A stretch of 64,000 nt of DNA from Xanthostigma xanthostigma. Taxonomy: Eukaryota > Arthropoda > Insecta > Raphidioptera > Raphidiidae. Where the stretch lies: assembly GCA_963575645.1 (NCBI GenBank), contig OY754465.1:6386001-6450000 (forward strand), written 5' to 3'. Below the pieces are notes generated by a model. It worked only from the letters and a program-made list of their open reading frames with translations. It had not been told where the DNA came from and did not search any database. Shown in pieces: positions 1 to 11,557 of the stretch. The position numbers were made by a program, and so were the translations under genes. The first letter of the stretch is position 1. Each line of letters starts with the position of its first letter.

Positions 1-113
1 CAAAATTAAAAGAAAAAGACCATTTTACGATCCAGTCAAAGATGTAGTGTTTATAAGTATTTTTTTTTTGAGTTTTTCTTTTTCTCATTCTAGAAATTTT
101 ATATAGCGTTAAT

Positions 114-248
114 TAATAAAAAATTGAGAATAGTTACTTCTTACCACAACAAGTTTATTAGTGGATGTACATTTTGAGTAGCTCTCAAAATGTACATCCA
201 CTAATAAACTTGTTGTGGTAAGAAGTAACTATTCTCAATTTTTTATTA
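114..248. repeat. Perfect 65-bp inverted repeat (hairpin)
   Basis: Arms 114-178 and 184-248 are exact reverse complements with a 5-base spacer. A short direct repeat (tatatagcgttaatt) lies just outside on the left (101-115) and again at 281-295 on the right, which could mark an insertion or local duplication. No coding content. A young foldback element or an assembly/amplification palindrome would both look like this. Confidence 0.9.
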
Positions 249-614
249 GATTCAAACCACAGTGCTCCTAATATTTTTGTTATATAGCGTTAATTGTAGA
301 TAAAAATGCTATATAGTTCACATACGATTTTTTAAATTGTCTGTTTATTGAAAACAAACGAATGAAAAACATCAAAATTTGTTCAATTTGTTAATTAATA
401 CAATTTGCGAAAGCTTAGTGAGCTGAGCTTTCAGCTTATTTTCATAAATATCCACAAAATAAATGTTATATGAAGCGAAAACAATTCCAAATAAACAAAT
501 TTTTTTCCGTCAATTAAAATTATTGTTTATTCATTTTTTAAAAATTATTGCTGTGCGTTTACAAAAACAATCAACACAACTTATTACAAAATAGAAAGAC
601 AATTATTTCATATA
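249..614. other. AT-rich stretch, nothing recognised
   Basis: No exon, RNA gene or repeat boundary could be supported here apart from the outer copy of the short direct repeat at 281-295. Confidence 0.5.
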
Positions 615-1130
615 CAGTATGTAAACGCGTAAGGTGTACATAGGGAAATTAGCATTGGGAAAAAATACTTGGATCAGAGTTAGCCATGACTGCATTAATT
701 ATTATTTCTATTGAATTATCGTGGTAATCTTGAAGATTTCTGTTTTATTTAGATTTATTTTTATTTTACTTGGCTTTTTTAATAATAATAATCTCTTATA
801 AATCATTATTTTAATTTTTTGTACAAAAATTAACCAAAAAAACAACTCCATCTGTTTGGAAACATTTCATTCAAAAATTGTCTGACTGGTATGACGTATG
901 CGCGTTGGTAAATCAGTGACCCAATGTCTTTAGGTTCAACACGAAATCAGCGTAAATTTGGTCTCCAATTTTGTAATTAAACACCTCACTGTCGATTCAT
1001 TTGGCGCATAATTGCGACCGAAAATTTTGACATAATTGGCGATCTGTTTTCGCAAAATTTTCACCATTTTTGTAATGTGTTTTTATAATAATTAAACGTT
1101 GTTCGTTTGAATACTTCTCCATATTTTTAA
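615..1130 (-). mobile_element. IS630/Tc1-like DNA transposon relic
   Basis: The end beginning CAGTATGTAAACGCGTAAGG at 615 follows a TA (613-614). The first 330 bp match the right half of the complete MITE at 24633-25183 in reverse orientation. Beyond about 945 the MITE homology stops and transposase-like sequence continues on the minus strand. The opposite terminal repeat was not found, so the element is truncated or decayed. Confidence 0.65.
936..1122 (-). pseudogene. Frameshifted N-terminal helix-turn-helix of an IS630-type transposase (DUF4817-like)
   Basis: The ATG lies at 1120-1122 on the minus strand and opens MEKYSNEQRLIIIKTHYKNG, then stops after 41 codons. Shifting by one base recovers FGRNYAPNESTVRCLITK and then another stop at 936-938. 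Together they resemble the N-terminal domain that many insects carry in IS630/mariner-like transposases: an opening MEKYS.EQR motif and a later NAPN.STV..LI.KF motif. That domain binds the terminal repeats. The DDE catalytic part is absent. The frameshift and truncation mean it is not functional. The family call rests on motif memory and was not searched. Confidence 0.6.
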
Positions 1131-1314
1131 ATCGCGTGGTCTGTACGTGACAACTGTCAAAAAAAAATCACCGTACAACTTGTATTAACAAAATGGCGGC
1201 AAATTTAAATCCGGCGCTCTTGTTGGGACAGCCTTTATAAGCAAAAATGAGGCCTCGATTCTAGTGATGCTTTAGGTTAGCCATACACGGTCTGCTTCAA
1301 GGATTCGAAACTGA

Positions 1315-1569
1315 CTGTTTCAAGCAGTCAGCTGGAATATTTTCCATGGAATTTGTTGTATATATATTCCACTAACTTCTGGAAGCACTTCATTTCGACT
1401 GGTAGAAGTAGTTAAATCATCGAAGTTTAAGGAGTGCAAGCTAAATGCCGCAGAAAGAGAAGATGATAAAGTTGAGGTATATTCCGTCCTCGTTCAACAA
1501 CAAGTAGAGCTGCTGATGGAACAAAGCCAACAAGAAAACGTCAGAAAAAGACATAAGAGACATGCATAA
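1315..1569 (+). pseudogene. Open stretch of 84 codons, unknown
   Basis: The frame is open from 1315 to a TAA at 1567-1569 without an early ATG. The later half is charged, with SSKFKECKLNAAERE and then a basic tail (RKRHKRHA) before the stop. It could be the last part of a decayed transposon gene or exon. It sits just left of the TA-flanked element at 1598. I do not recognise it. Confidence 0.2.
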
Positions 1570-1597
1570 TATATATATTATATATAGTACCTATATA

Positions 1598-2043
1598 CAG
1601 TGTAAACTTTATATAAGGAACTGTGCACTTTGTGGCGTTTTTGAGAGTTCTAGTTAAACGGAGAGAAAAAATTATCCATTAATATTTATTTACTATAATA
1701 TGAATTTACTTATAATAATATTATAACAACTGACCAACAAACATACTACCACAAATTACAGATGAGCTAAACATATGAAAGATAATCCCAACAAACAAAA
1801 GAACAAATTTCTTAGATTCTTCGGTATGCATGATGCCGACAACAAAGCAACAAAATAACAAATAACTACTGTTTTTTTTTTTGCTTAATGATGACGTATT
1901 GTTGTCGTTGTTTAGAGTGGGCGTGTCGTTATTTAGAGTGTATCATTGTATTAGCAACAAGGTAAACCAACTAAAGTTAAGTAATTTCGACGTTTTAAGG
2001 AGTTTGTCGTTATATCGAGTTACGTTAAATGGAGTTTACACTG
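1598..2043. mobile_element. TA-flanked non-autonomous DNA transposon (pogo/Tc1-like), copy 1
   Basis: Ends are CAGTGTAAACTTTATATAAG and, inverted at the right, GGAGTTTACACTG. Each is flanked by TA (1596-1597, 2044-2045). Near both ends are degenerate short units (gagtt, gttgttta, taga) also found in the copy at 36805-37838. There is no transposase. The weak open frame over 1881-2090 is made of these end repeats and is not a gene. Confidence 0.65.
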
Positions 2044-2304
2044 TATATATGTGCCGCAACTTTATCGTCCTCTCTTACCTGCACTTTTGAATGCAGTCTA
2101 GTCCTCTATAAAGATGGTTTTAAATTGTCTATCAAGGGAATAAAAAATTTTTTTATATTTTAGAATTTTCATTTTATTTTTGTCCCACTACCAGTAAGTT
2201 AGACTGTTTGCTTATGACTATATTATAATATTATGTACAGTATTATTACTCATGGCTGGAGTTAAGTTTGCTACACAAGTGAAATGTCAAAAGCGCTATT
2301 ATTC

Positions 2305-2606
2305 CTGCTAGGTCCTTTGCTTGACCTGAGCAAGAACCAATCAGAAAACAGTATTTTGTCACGTGAGCGACATGAACAAACGCCCACAAACAAACTAGGC
2401 GTCATTCTGCTCAGAGTTAGGCAACAGACACATTTTGCTCTGTGTTTATATTTGAACTGTCACTGCGCGCGCACTAGACCCAACCACAAAACAAGCTTAA
2501 AAAGACGTCTCGTGAGAAGCGAGCACATAATAGCAATCGAGAAAACTAGTAGTCAAATCTAGCAAGGAATCTAGCGGCAAATCGTACCTCGTGTGGAGCG
2601 GCCTTA
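2305..2606. repeat. Truncated copy of the CACGAGGCTAG element
   Basis: About 300 bp shared with 53180-53503: CCAATCAG, a CACGTG-like block, ACTGCGCGCGCAC, and the end ctcgtgtggagcggcctta. Only the right terminus is recognisable; the left half present in the 53-kb copy is missing or diverged. The open frame at 2284-2562 lies in this repeat and is not considered a gene. Confidence 0.6.
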
Positions 2607-4906
2607 ATTTTTTGTTTGAAAGCATATTATTTCTGGGAACAGAGGATTAAAGTGAAAACATTAGAGAGAAACATTTTAGTATCTATTACTATTATATCAT
2701 TAGTTTAGTATCGGAAAGACATAAATCAGCGGATCTCTAATATGTTTCTCATCATATTTATGAAAACGGGTTGATTTTCTAGCTTGCGCATAAATTATGA
2801 CGCTGTCTCATAATCCCCGAGTAGAGAATAATGAAAGTAAAGTTACTGGTCGTTACCTTAAGAAAAGTATTTTGTTAAATTCTTGTTGGATAACATTTGC
2901 ATTATTTTTCCCTTTTTGGTAAAAACTAAAAGTTTTTCTATATCTATAACTAGTATTTTCTTTCACTCTTGAAATTTGAACTGTTTGGTAAAGAAAACAT
3001 TCTGTTCATTATTAATTATTTTGCAACCAAAACGCCTTTTTGAAAATGGCCGACCAGTGGTGGCTCTTGAACATTTTAAATTGGTGTTCTGCAGAGTCAT
3101 CCTGAGGTATCCCCAAACACGGGTTAGGTATGAAGGGGCGTAATTAAATTATGAATTACATACACGTTTATGATGTTGAAATTATTAACTGGTTTTAAAC
3201 ACTGCTGACAACAAACTACAATATAGGTACACTGTAACACTAGACACTACTGCCATAAGCCGTGTATCATCTATGTGCGACATACGTATCGCCGAGTCAA
3301 AACCGTCAAAAGAAGTTGACTGAATGAGATAAATGCTTATTTGTACTGTACTGAAGATAGCTGCAGCTCAAAGTTACAACTTGTTGGTCAGGAAGTGCAC
3401 GGTGAACACCGGGTGTAATTGATGATGACTTTCATGTGCTGCTTTGGAACGCAGAACAGCACCTGAACGCAAGAAACTCATCCACCCAAAACACACATGA
3501 GTTTTGTGGTTTGCCAGTGGTTCTTAAACTTCAGCGTTGATTGTGTAACTATTAAATTATTTACTAACATTAAAGATTGGTTAACTATAGAAAATATAAT
3601 TCATTCTAAAATTATGTGGTTTCTAAGATTTAGAATGCTCTGCAGCGCTCATAGAGGAACCGTTGGTAAAATCGGGGTGAAATAGTGTTTTTCAACAGAT
3701 TTTTTCTTGGGTTTAGGACAGTACAGTTGATAATATATTGTAACAAAAGTGTACTAGTTCGAGGTGGAAAATACTTATTTACAATAGTGAAACATTAACA
3801 AAACAAATAAACAAACTAAAAGCACTTTTCTACAACGTAACAGAAACAAAACAACAAATTCTTACTAATGAAATAAAAGAATAAGTAATAAAGAATATAG
3901 AGTCACTATTTATGTACACTAAACACTATTTGACTAGATATTATTTATATTGATCCAGTTTTATATAAATTCAAACAATGGTTTGTTAACACTGCACTTG
4001 TATTTATTTCGTTCACTATTATTTGCACAGTTCATTTATTTATTTATCTCAGCAGTTACCTCAGTACTGTTCACGGTACTGACTGCCAATTTATGTCGAT
4101 TGTTCACTCAATGAAACACACGATATCTGACTGTCCACTGAGCTATCGCGATGGTTTATATATGCGCTGGATAGTTCTTTCTTTTTCTTGCATTTATTGT
4201 TGTCTGGAATTTGGCAACAAAGTCTTTTTTACCTACGCATATTGTTATTGTTTGAACAATCAATCCGATTGTTATTCCACAACAATCTGTGTGTCATTGT
4301 TAGAATGACGAGCCGATTGTTGTCTCACGAAATGTTTTATCGTCGCCTGCTGGGGGGTCTCTGTTACAATATAAACAAACGTTCTACAATACATGTGACG
4401 TCAGAAGCAAAAACGGTTTTTAACGGACAGATAAATAATGGCATTTCTACGAGCTCGGAACACTCAAGCCCCCGTTACATGTGTGAAAAATGAAAGAGCG
4501 TAGGTACGATATTTAAACTGCAGATTAGTAAACAAGACTTCAATATTCACAGAGGCTGAAAATTTCAGAGCGAAAAATGAAATCAATACTATAAGTTTAC
4601 TGTGTGCAACAATTTAATTTTATGGGTGGAAAGTGATAAAATTTTTGCTGATATGAATGGAGCGAGTGAACTGAAAATATTTTGGCTCATTTTTATGTGA
4701 AATGAGATAAAATCTCAAAAATAAACGTGTAATAGATGTACCGGGAATGACGCCCGGGCTCATACATATCAATGTACGTGTTTGGTGTTAGTATGGCAAT
4801 GAACGGTTGGAAATATGACAAAAGCTCATTAAAAATATCATAAATCTGCAGTTAAAACTAAAAGAGATACCGAAATTTACCCATTCATACTAGAATCATT
4901 TTTTTT
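2607..4906. other. AT-rich stretch, no supported features
   Basis: Several short open frames occur (for example around 3500-3680 and 4090-4490), but none has motif content, a codon pattern or splice context that supports a gene. No terminal repeats were identified. Confidence 0.45.
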
Positions 4907-5148
4907 GAAGTGAAAACTTCTTTAGCGGCGTTGTACACTTTTTTTGTAATGAGTAAAAAATGTTAAACTCGCGTCAGATCGTCAGGGTCACGTGTCCTGA
5001 TCGAAAATGCGTAAGACGAAAACTTTTATTTATACAACGTTAGACATCTAGCGTTGAAATATCGTACATAAAAATGCAATCTATGATACAAACCATTTTG
5101 ATCGAAAATTCGTAAGACGTTAATATTCAAGTTTTCACTTCCGCCAGC
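4907..5148. mobile_element. Small MITE, GAAGTGAAAACTTC family, copy 1
   Basis: Starts gaagtgaaaacttctttagc and ends with the inverted cue aagttttcacttccgcc. The interior (caacgttagacatctagcgttg, a small hairpin) is nearly identical to the copy at 42049-42290, which is inserted in a hAT element. No coding capacity. Confidence 0.6.
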
Positions 5149-5168
5149 ACTCCTGGAGTACAAAGGGG

Positions 5169-5795
5169 TTTTTTTTGACGTGATAACGTCTTATAAATCG
5201 ATGAATCACCAATCTTATAAATTGATAAAACACCGGCTGCATGCACGAAAAAGTGTAACGTTCCTAACGTAACGTTCCTAACGTTCGTAACGCGTAACGT
5301 TCCGCCTGACCCTGTGCGTGCTTTTCTCGAAAACGGCCCTAACGATTTGGATGAAATTTACTGAAAAGGGATTTTGGGGGGCAAAAAATCGTTTTAGCTA
5401 GGTCTCATCTCTCGAAAAAATCGTTTTCTTACAAATTTTATCATTATAAAAATCAATTTTTTGACGTATGATAATACTTAAATATTGTAAGTAGGTTTTG
5501 GAATTTTATATTATAAACAGTGAAACAATTGTTTTATAAATATTATGACAGCTAATCTTTGAGACTTAAAATAAATACGAAAGAAAGAAAGTTAAAAAAA
5601 ACAATTATATTATATGGTGAGTAATTTAAATAAATAAAATTAACCTAAATTTGAAGCGAAAGATGCAATATCATAGATTCGAATTATTATTTATTATAAT
5701 TGTTATATGTAGAATTTAGGTTATATATTACGGAATACGTTATCACGTAAAACTATCGTCTGTAAACCAACTTTACAGACAACCAATTTTTTTAT
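5169..5795 (-). mobile_element. ACGTGATAACGT-end element, copy 1
   Basis: Minus-strand copy of a family also present at 9621-10046 and 21139-22108. Both ends carry ACGTGATAACGT in inverted orientation. One end has a run of repeated GTAACG/AACGTT units beside the motif GCAGCCGGTG; the other reads tggttgtctgtaaag when viewed on the minus strand. Confidence 0.6.
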
Positions 5796-5967
5796 TTTAC
5801 TTTTCAACCGGCATAAGAGTGAAACGTCTTATCATGTCGAAAAAAAATTCATTGGAGATTTCGACCAATTTTGATGGTGTGTTCATTCGTTTATTTAGGG
5901 TTGTTCTGGTAATTGTTAATAACTTGAAATTTGGCTATCCATTTCTTTTTACATTGAATATTTTTAG

Positions 5968-6175
5968 TCTAGTTCACATGTCCCTTTTTGATGAATTTCA
6001 GTTCTCCTTCACCGAAAATTATGATCATGGTGTCATTCGATTCGGAATGACATTTAGAAACTTTTTGTAAGAAATTGAAGTGAGGGACGAAAAAATTGCC
6101 AAAGTTATAAACATTTTAGTAAGAATAAAAAGAGGGGTTTTATTTAATAGTTTAAAGGTCACTAAGAAAAAGTGT
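5968..6175. repeat. Uninterrupted fragment of the 42.9-kb foldback family
   Basis: The sequence from cacatgtccc through acattttagtaa is a second copy of the left arm of the foldback at 42934-44200. It runs straight through the position (aagttataaac, near 6102) where the 42.9-kb copy holds a 560-bp LTR-like insert, so it preserves the empty site. Confidence 0.75.
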
Positions 6176-6177
6176 AT

Positions 6178-6467
6178 AAACCAATAGATTTTCAGCTACA
6201 AATATGTTTGTCGAGATTTTAGATATAGGGATATCCATTGAATCCACAATCTTAAAAAAGCCTAAGCTCTAGAAACATGTTTTCGAGTGCGCTGAATCCG
6301 AATATGACATTAATATTTTATACAGGGTGACACCTCCCAACCTAGTTTTCGATTATTTTTCTATTTCTAAAAAAAAGCACAAAAGTTAAACATGGAATTC
6401 AATGGATATCCCTATATCTAAAATCTCACTAAACATATCTATAGCTAAAAATCTACTGGTTTTGAGA
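6178..6467. repeat. Inverted repeat with about 70-bp arms
   Basis: Arms 6178-6244 and 6396-6467 are near-perfect reverse complements around the block atagggatatccattgaat. The loop contains a TACAGGGTG-type motif also seen at the ends of the TA-flanked elements at 16551 and 23232. Confidence 0.7.
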
Positions 6468-6487
6468 TTATGCGCCCATGGACACTT

Positions 6488-6995
6488 TTGAAGTAAAACT
6501 TCTTTAGGCACGATTGACTTGGGGAGTAAGCTGATGAATGAGTGACGAGAGCGTTTATGAAAAGTGTGATCGGGCGAGGCGAACGGAAGTAGACGCGAAC
6601 GGTGATTCGGATGACAAATACTTCACTGGTTAGTGGCGTCATCAGGTGGTCGAAAATATAAGCAGTACTAACAATAGAACGACACATACTTTACTTGCCA
6701 GTGGCGCTATTGAGTGACAGAAAAGTTTTATAAACCTACTTGCAGAGCTTAATAATATTTCATAAAGATTTACGCTTAAAATCCAACGAGAGCTAAGTAA
6801 TTGCAATGTATTACTTTTCTTTTAATTATCTTTATGTTTATATTTCTTTCTTCTTACATTAAACTGTTCATTTCGTTCTTGAACAATTGTATAAATTAAT
6901 TTTTTGTGTTCATATTTTGTGAATTTTCGGGTGAATAATAACAAATTATGGCAGGAAGAAGTTTTACTTTAGTCGTGTGGTCTAAAGCACACTCG
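6488..6995. mobile_element. Relative of the 12.25-kb long-TIR element, short version
   Basis: Begins gaagtaaaacttctttaggc and gattgacttggggagtaagc, as at 14322 onward, and ends gaagaagttttacttt followed by gtgtggtctaaagcacactc, as at 14866-14909. The interior differs. No transposase was seen. Confidence 0.5.
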
Positions 6996-7622
6996 TTTGT
7001 TTTTCTTAGTGACCTTTGAACTATAAAAATATATATATATACGCGTCGACTTGAGAACCTCCTCCGTTTTTGTTTCTCGTCGGTTACAAATAAAACCATT
7101 TTGCGATCAATTTTACCGAGAACCAAATCCCATAAGGTTTGTGCGGGGTACCGTATGTAGAAGTGTGAATTGGTTTCTTAGCGTTAAGTTACTAGTTACA
7201 TTATCCGTATAATGATCAGCTTGGTACCATATTATGTGTGGCATATCGATGTTCAGCGACGATAAACTAAGTACGAACACGGTTTTGAACATGACTAACG
7301 ACAGACGTGTGCCAGAGCAGAGATAAGGGGATGCTTCTCCGCTCCGCGTCAACCACGCGGGGGCGGCGTCGCCGCACCAGAACCGTGTCAAATCATACAC
7401 GTAACCGAAATCCCTGCACACCTCGCAGTAAAATGCATTTAAAAACGCTTACTCGCCGAAAAGTTTATTGATATAATTAGTTGGCTTTACTACTTAATAA
7501 TCATGCTCCCTTTGTTACATTAAATTCCATTACAGACGAGATAAAAGTTGATTTCCTCAGGCTGGAAATAGTGCTCGACCGACCGTCAGCGCGTACATCG
7601 GGTCGGGCGTAGCTATATCAAT
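6996..7622. other. Mixed stretch with a CpG-rich patch
   Basis: 7042-7100 has an (AT) run and the phrase gagaacctcctccg, a motif that also ends the repeat near 54890-54923. The block 7300-7390 is strikingly CpG-rich (cgcgggggcggcgtcgccg). An open frame covers it on the minus strand, but no domain is recognisable and I do not call a gene. Confidence 0.4.
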
Positions 7623-7880
7623 GTATTACGCGTTCAGTGCAGCGCTGACAATTTGCTACGCGCGTATAGTACGTCGCGCTGACAGGAATCGTCGGTCTAG
7701 CTCGTCGGTTGAATTGCGTCGGTCGACCAACGAGCCATGAAAATGTATGAAGATCATTGCAAGTGTATTACGCGTTCAGTGCAGCGCTGACAATTTGCTG
7801 CGCACGTATAGTACCTCATGCTGACAGGAATCGTCGGTCTAGCTTGTCGGCTAAATTGCGTCACTCGACCTACGAGCATG
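7623..7880. repeat. CpG-rich tandem duplication, about 142-bp period
   Basis: Two copies starting gtattacgcgttcagtgcag at 7623 and 7765 share most of their length, including caggaatcgtcggtctagc. CpG density is far above the AT-rich surroundings. Related CpG-containing words continue to about 7935 and near 8160-8190. Confidence 0.75.
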
Positions 7881-8526
7881 GAAATAATATATGAACGCAT
7901 TTAGTACGACGCTGAACGAGTACGCGCGTACGTATTTTTGTACAGTACAAACAAAATTTAACCAACATATTTTCCTCATCTTCTCGCAATTTTAATAACA
8001 ATTCGTCTTCAATTAGCATTTCTACAAGTATTGGGTGAACATGATATCTTCTTCGTCTTTTCTTTCGGAATTGTTTTTATAAATAGTAAAGATTTCACTG
8101 CAAAAGGATTCATTACTGTTTGCAACTGTACGTTACACAGGCTAAATGCATTTTCACAATCGACGATCAACGCGTACAGTACGCGCTGACCGTGAGTAGA
8201 GTACTGTTTCCAGTCTCAAACTTGGATATGAATCGTCAGTTATGATCTGCTGTCTGTGTCCAATAGCTTGGTCTCCATTTCGAACAAATTTTGTAAATAA
8301 ATGAACAAAAGATTGCGTATTGCTCTTAGTTTAGTAATGTTATGATCAATGAAGGATAGGTATCATTTCCAATCTCAAGCAAATGAAAGTTTTCTACTAA
8401 ATGCGCCTCACGATTTTATTTAAATCTGATCATAGTTCCTAGTTAGATATAAACATTCAATCTACAAATAGATATAAAAACATTCGATCCACAAAAAAAG
8501 GAATTGTTGTTTTTACGCATTAAGGG
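7881..8526. other. AT-rich stretch, nothing recognised
   Basis: Contains short echoes of the preceding CpG-rich repeat (near 7900-7930 and 8160-8190). No gene or element boundary is supported. Confidence 0.4.
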
Positions 8527-9607
8527 GGGCACCTAGTGTAACAGCTAAAAAAAACCGCTTATTTCAAACTTTTTATTTTGATTAACTATATTTTTACGAC
8601 ATTTTAATGAACTTAGAACATTTCTCAAAAATTTTAAACAAAATTGTATTAATTTTTTCAGTACAAAATGGCGGCGTGGTAAACATGTCTAACAGACGCG
8701 TTGCAGTTGCGATGTCCAATTTGTGGGTGTTATTACAGCCCTTAGAATGAACCTGGAACATCCATTCAAAAAATGTCTAGTTAATAACATTCAAAATTCG
8801 TAGTTAAACCTACAAAATGTATAAAAAAGTGAAAAAAAAAATAATTTTAAGTTTGAAAAAAATTTCTCGATTTTATCGCATAAAATGTTGACTTATAAAC
8901 ATTTATAAATAAAATTTATAACACTAATTTAGTAGGTTCAACTACGAATAAAAGTCGTTTTTAATACCTGTTAAAAATTTCAGCCCAAAATCTTTAATAG
9001 TTTAGAGATATAACGCCCACAAACTTCGAAAATGATGTTTTGAGAAAAACGCGTGTTTGAAAAAAAATCAGGTTTGATAGTGAAAACATTTGTAATGATT
9101 AATATCGTAAGTATTATCGTAACGAATATCGTTTTGAAATTTTGTAGGCATGCTCTACATAAAATTCTAGCATTTTTAAGCAAAACACATTTTTTTTGAG
9201 TACTTATATGAGCAATTCAGCTATCTTACGGAGTATAATAATTATCAGACCCGCAATGACTTAGATTTGGTTATTCCATCTTGCCATACAGCTCATGGAT
9301 CGACATCATTTTTAGTTTAGGGACCAAAACAGTGGAATAAACTGCCAAGCAGTATAAGGGGCATCAAAAGTAAAAAACAGTTTTTAAATAAATGTAAAGA
9401 AATGCTGCTGGAAAATGATAAATATTTTTAACCCAATTTTTTTAATTTTTATGTTTTGACGGCTACAACTTTAATAATTTTATGTCAAGATATTTTATGT
9501 TTTGTATATCTTTTTGTATATTTTATCAGAGAGGGCATGTTGAAACGGCTTTGGCTACTCATGACCCTAAATAAAGTCTATTATTATTATTATTACACTA
9601 GGTGCCC
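8527..9607. mobile_element. Element with perfect 15-bp terminal inverted repeats
   Basis: GGGCACCTAGTGTAA at 8527-8541 is exactly mirrored by TTACACTAGGTGCCC at 9593-9607. The right part of the interior is a LINE 3' end (9201-9592), probably a later insertion next to the right terminus. No transposase is evident and no target duplication was found. Confidence 0.5.
9201..9592 (+). pseudogene. LINE 3' end: ORF2 C-terminus with microsatellite tail
   Basis: In one frame the sequence reads YLTEYNNYQTRNDLDLVIP, then after one in-frame stop GPKQWNKLPSSIRGIKS, ending at a TAA at 9429-9431. The order TRN - P - W(N)xLP is the usual C-terminal signature after the reverse transcriptase in CR1/L2-like LINEs. 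An A-rich 3' UTR with aataaag and a (TTA)n tail (about 9579-9594) follows. 5'-truncated and interrupted by a stop, so inactive. Confidence 0.7.
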
Positions 9608-9620
9608 ACAAAATTCTGTA

Positions 9621-10046
9621 AAAAAAATTGGTTGTCTGTAAAGTCGGTTTACGGACGATAGTTTTACGTGATAACGTATTCCGCTTGAATATCATATTTA
9701 ATAATACATAACCTAAATTTTAGTAGCTGTCAAACTATATTTTTACCGACTAATAATTTGATCAACCAAAGCAAAATACATATTTTTAAGCAATTATAAA
9801 AGACATTTAAAAGAATGTACTATATATATTATATATTTGTTAACAAACCGTATAATTTATCTGGCCATCTGTCAGATGTAGCTTTCGCTGGAACAGCCGA
9901 AAAAATGTTGAACGCACACTACTCTCTGACGTCACGCGAGAAGAGAGAGACTATCGCTTATATCGCGCTCTCGCTTGCGGAACGCTACTCTTTTTCGTGC
10001 GTGCAGCCGGTGTTTCATCAATTTATAAGACGTCAAAACAAGAAAA
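9621..10046 (+). mobile_element. ACGTGATAACGT-end element, copy 2 (internally deleted)
   Basis: Starts attggttgtctgtaaagtcg with ACGTGATAACGT shortly after, and ends gcagccggtg then atttataagacgtc. Compared with 21139-22108 the middle is much shorter and carries a different GC-rich segment (gcgctctcgcttgcgg). No coding content. Confidence 0.6.
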
Positions 10047-10322
10047 TTATCAAAAATCCAACGGAAGAAAATTCAATTCAGGCACTCTACTGACTGCTCA
10101 CTCGTTCATGCACTGTACATAATGTGTAGTAATATTCATTGACGCGTCATGTGTGACGTCGGCGATAACTGACTGACGCCAATGTACAGGAAAAATAATA
10201 ACGCGACCTGCGCCCGACGACGGTTGATTCGAAGTGGATACACGTCATTAGAACCCGATCTGCGCTGAAGATTCTAACAAAAAATCGCTTCTATTTTAAA
10301 AAAAACACGTCTATAGTCTATA

Positions 10323-10700
10323 TGTTACGGTTTATACCCGAATTCGGTCAATGACCGAAATAAATGCGCAAAACTAGTTTTGATCAACGAATATTTACCA
10401 AACCCGATATCTTACATTTAAACGGGTATTGAGTGTTATAAAATGAGCAAAACTAGTTTTGCGCATTTTCAGTTGGACAAAACTAGTTCTATCCATTTTT
10501 GAACGGACAATACAAGTATGGCATCGGAATCTTTGCGTTTTTTAATTAACTTTTCCACATCAATACTTATTTATATCAAAGCGATTTATTCTTCTGTATT
10601 GTTTAGCAGACAGAGGTTTTAATTCAGCTTTCAACTTTGCTTTCTTAACCTCACTTAGTGTAGTAAGGTAATTATGTTTCGTCATAAAATTATGTTTTGA
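10323..10700 (-). mobile_element. Ginger-like DNA transposon fragment
   Basis: One end, TGTTACGGTTTATACCCG, follows TATA at 10319-10322, the same terminus as the complete element at 31461-32229. The second terminus is missing. The terminal repeat includes the palindromic words GAATTCGGTCAATGACCG and repeated AAAACTAG(T). Confidence 0.6.
10518..10700 (-). pseudogene. Degraded Ginger2/KRBA2-like transposase N-terminal fragment
   Basis: On the minus strand the frame reads HNFMTKHNYLTTLSEVKKAK and then KPLSAKQYRRINRFDI before a stop at 10560-10562; a shifted frame continues VEKLIKKRKDSD. The YRR(L/I)xRFDV...VEKLI pattern is familiar from the region preceding the integrase core in Ginger2/KRBA2-type proteins. 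No integrase catalytic domain remains. A parallel copy is at 31849-32059. Family assignment is from recall. Confidence 0.45.
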
Positions 10701-11016
10701 ACATCGATTAATGAAATTTCTCATCAAAACGGATATTTTAGATAAAAGTATAAGTCAATGATTTCAAAAGATATTTATTGTACCTACATGGTATGTTTTT
10801 AGGTGATTCCTAGGGGCTCTACACAGGACCCGAGCATTAAAGTTCGTATGTAAAATTTTCCGCAGTGTCCGTATATGAAATATAAAAGTATGGTTCACAT
10901 TTAAAATTTCAAAATTGGGCTCTACGGGACCCTTTTAGGGTTCTAGGGCCCAAAATCTAATTTTGCTATTTGATAGACAGGAAAAGTTATTAAAACAAAA
11001 CATTTTTAGTTTGACT

Positions 11017-11549
11017 TAGTGATGCGCCGGATATCCGTATCCGCGGATATCCGAGGGAGAAGAAAGATCCGTATCCGTATCCGTTAGCTTTTGGCGGATC
11101 TTTTACGAATCTTTTACCTTATTAATTTTCAATTCATAGATGAAATTTTATATATATAGGTGATTACGTAATAATGAAAAACTGTTAAATTCCATTCAGA
11201 TTATTTTTTATTTTTTAAAATCGTATTTGGCACCTTTATATTGCAAACATTTATCGTAGTGAGTACCATACCAATAGTACATAAATCAAAGGTACTAAAA
11301 AACTATCTTTATAATGAGATATTGCACATCGATCTTTGGAAAGAGACAATCTGTTATGAGAGTTAACTCTTAAAGAGGTCAATAACTTTTTCCCCTAACA
11401 GATAGTCTCTTTCCAAAGGTCGATGTGCAATATTTACCGCAGCGTACTCTAAGAAAGTTAAGATCCGTATCCGTGGATCTTGAAACCAAATATCCGTATT
11501 CAGATCCGTATCCGCGGATATACATTTTTAACGATCCGGCACATCACTA
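11017..11549. mobile_element. Non-autonomous hAT element with 8-bp target duplication
   Basis: Ends TAGTGATGCGCCGG and CCGGCACATCACTA; flanks gtttgact at 11009-11016 and 11550-11557 are identical. The 533-bp interior is rich in repeated ATCCGTATCCG words near both ends and holds a smaller foldback (about 11320-11435, arms around ttggaaagagac / gtctctttccaa). Superfamily follows from the 8-bp duplication and TAGTGATG end. Confidence 0.85.
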
Positions 11550-11557
11550 GTTTGACT

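Noticed and set aside
7113..7421. 102-codon minus-strand open frame over a GC-rich patch
   Set aside because: No recognisable motif, no splice context, composition driven by CpG-rich repeat.
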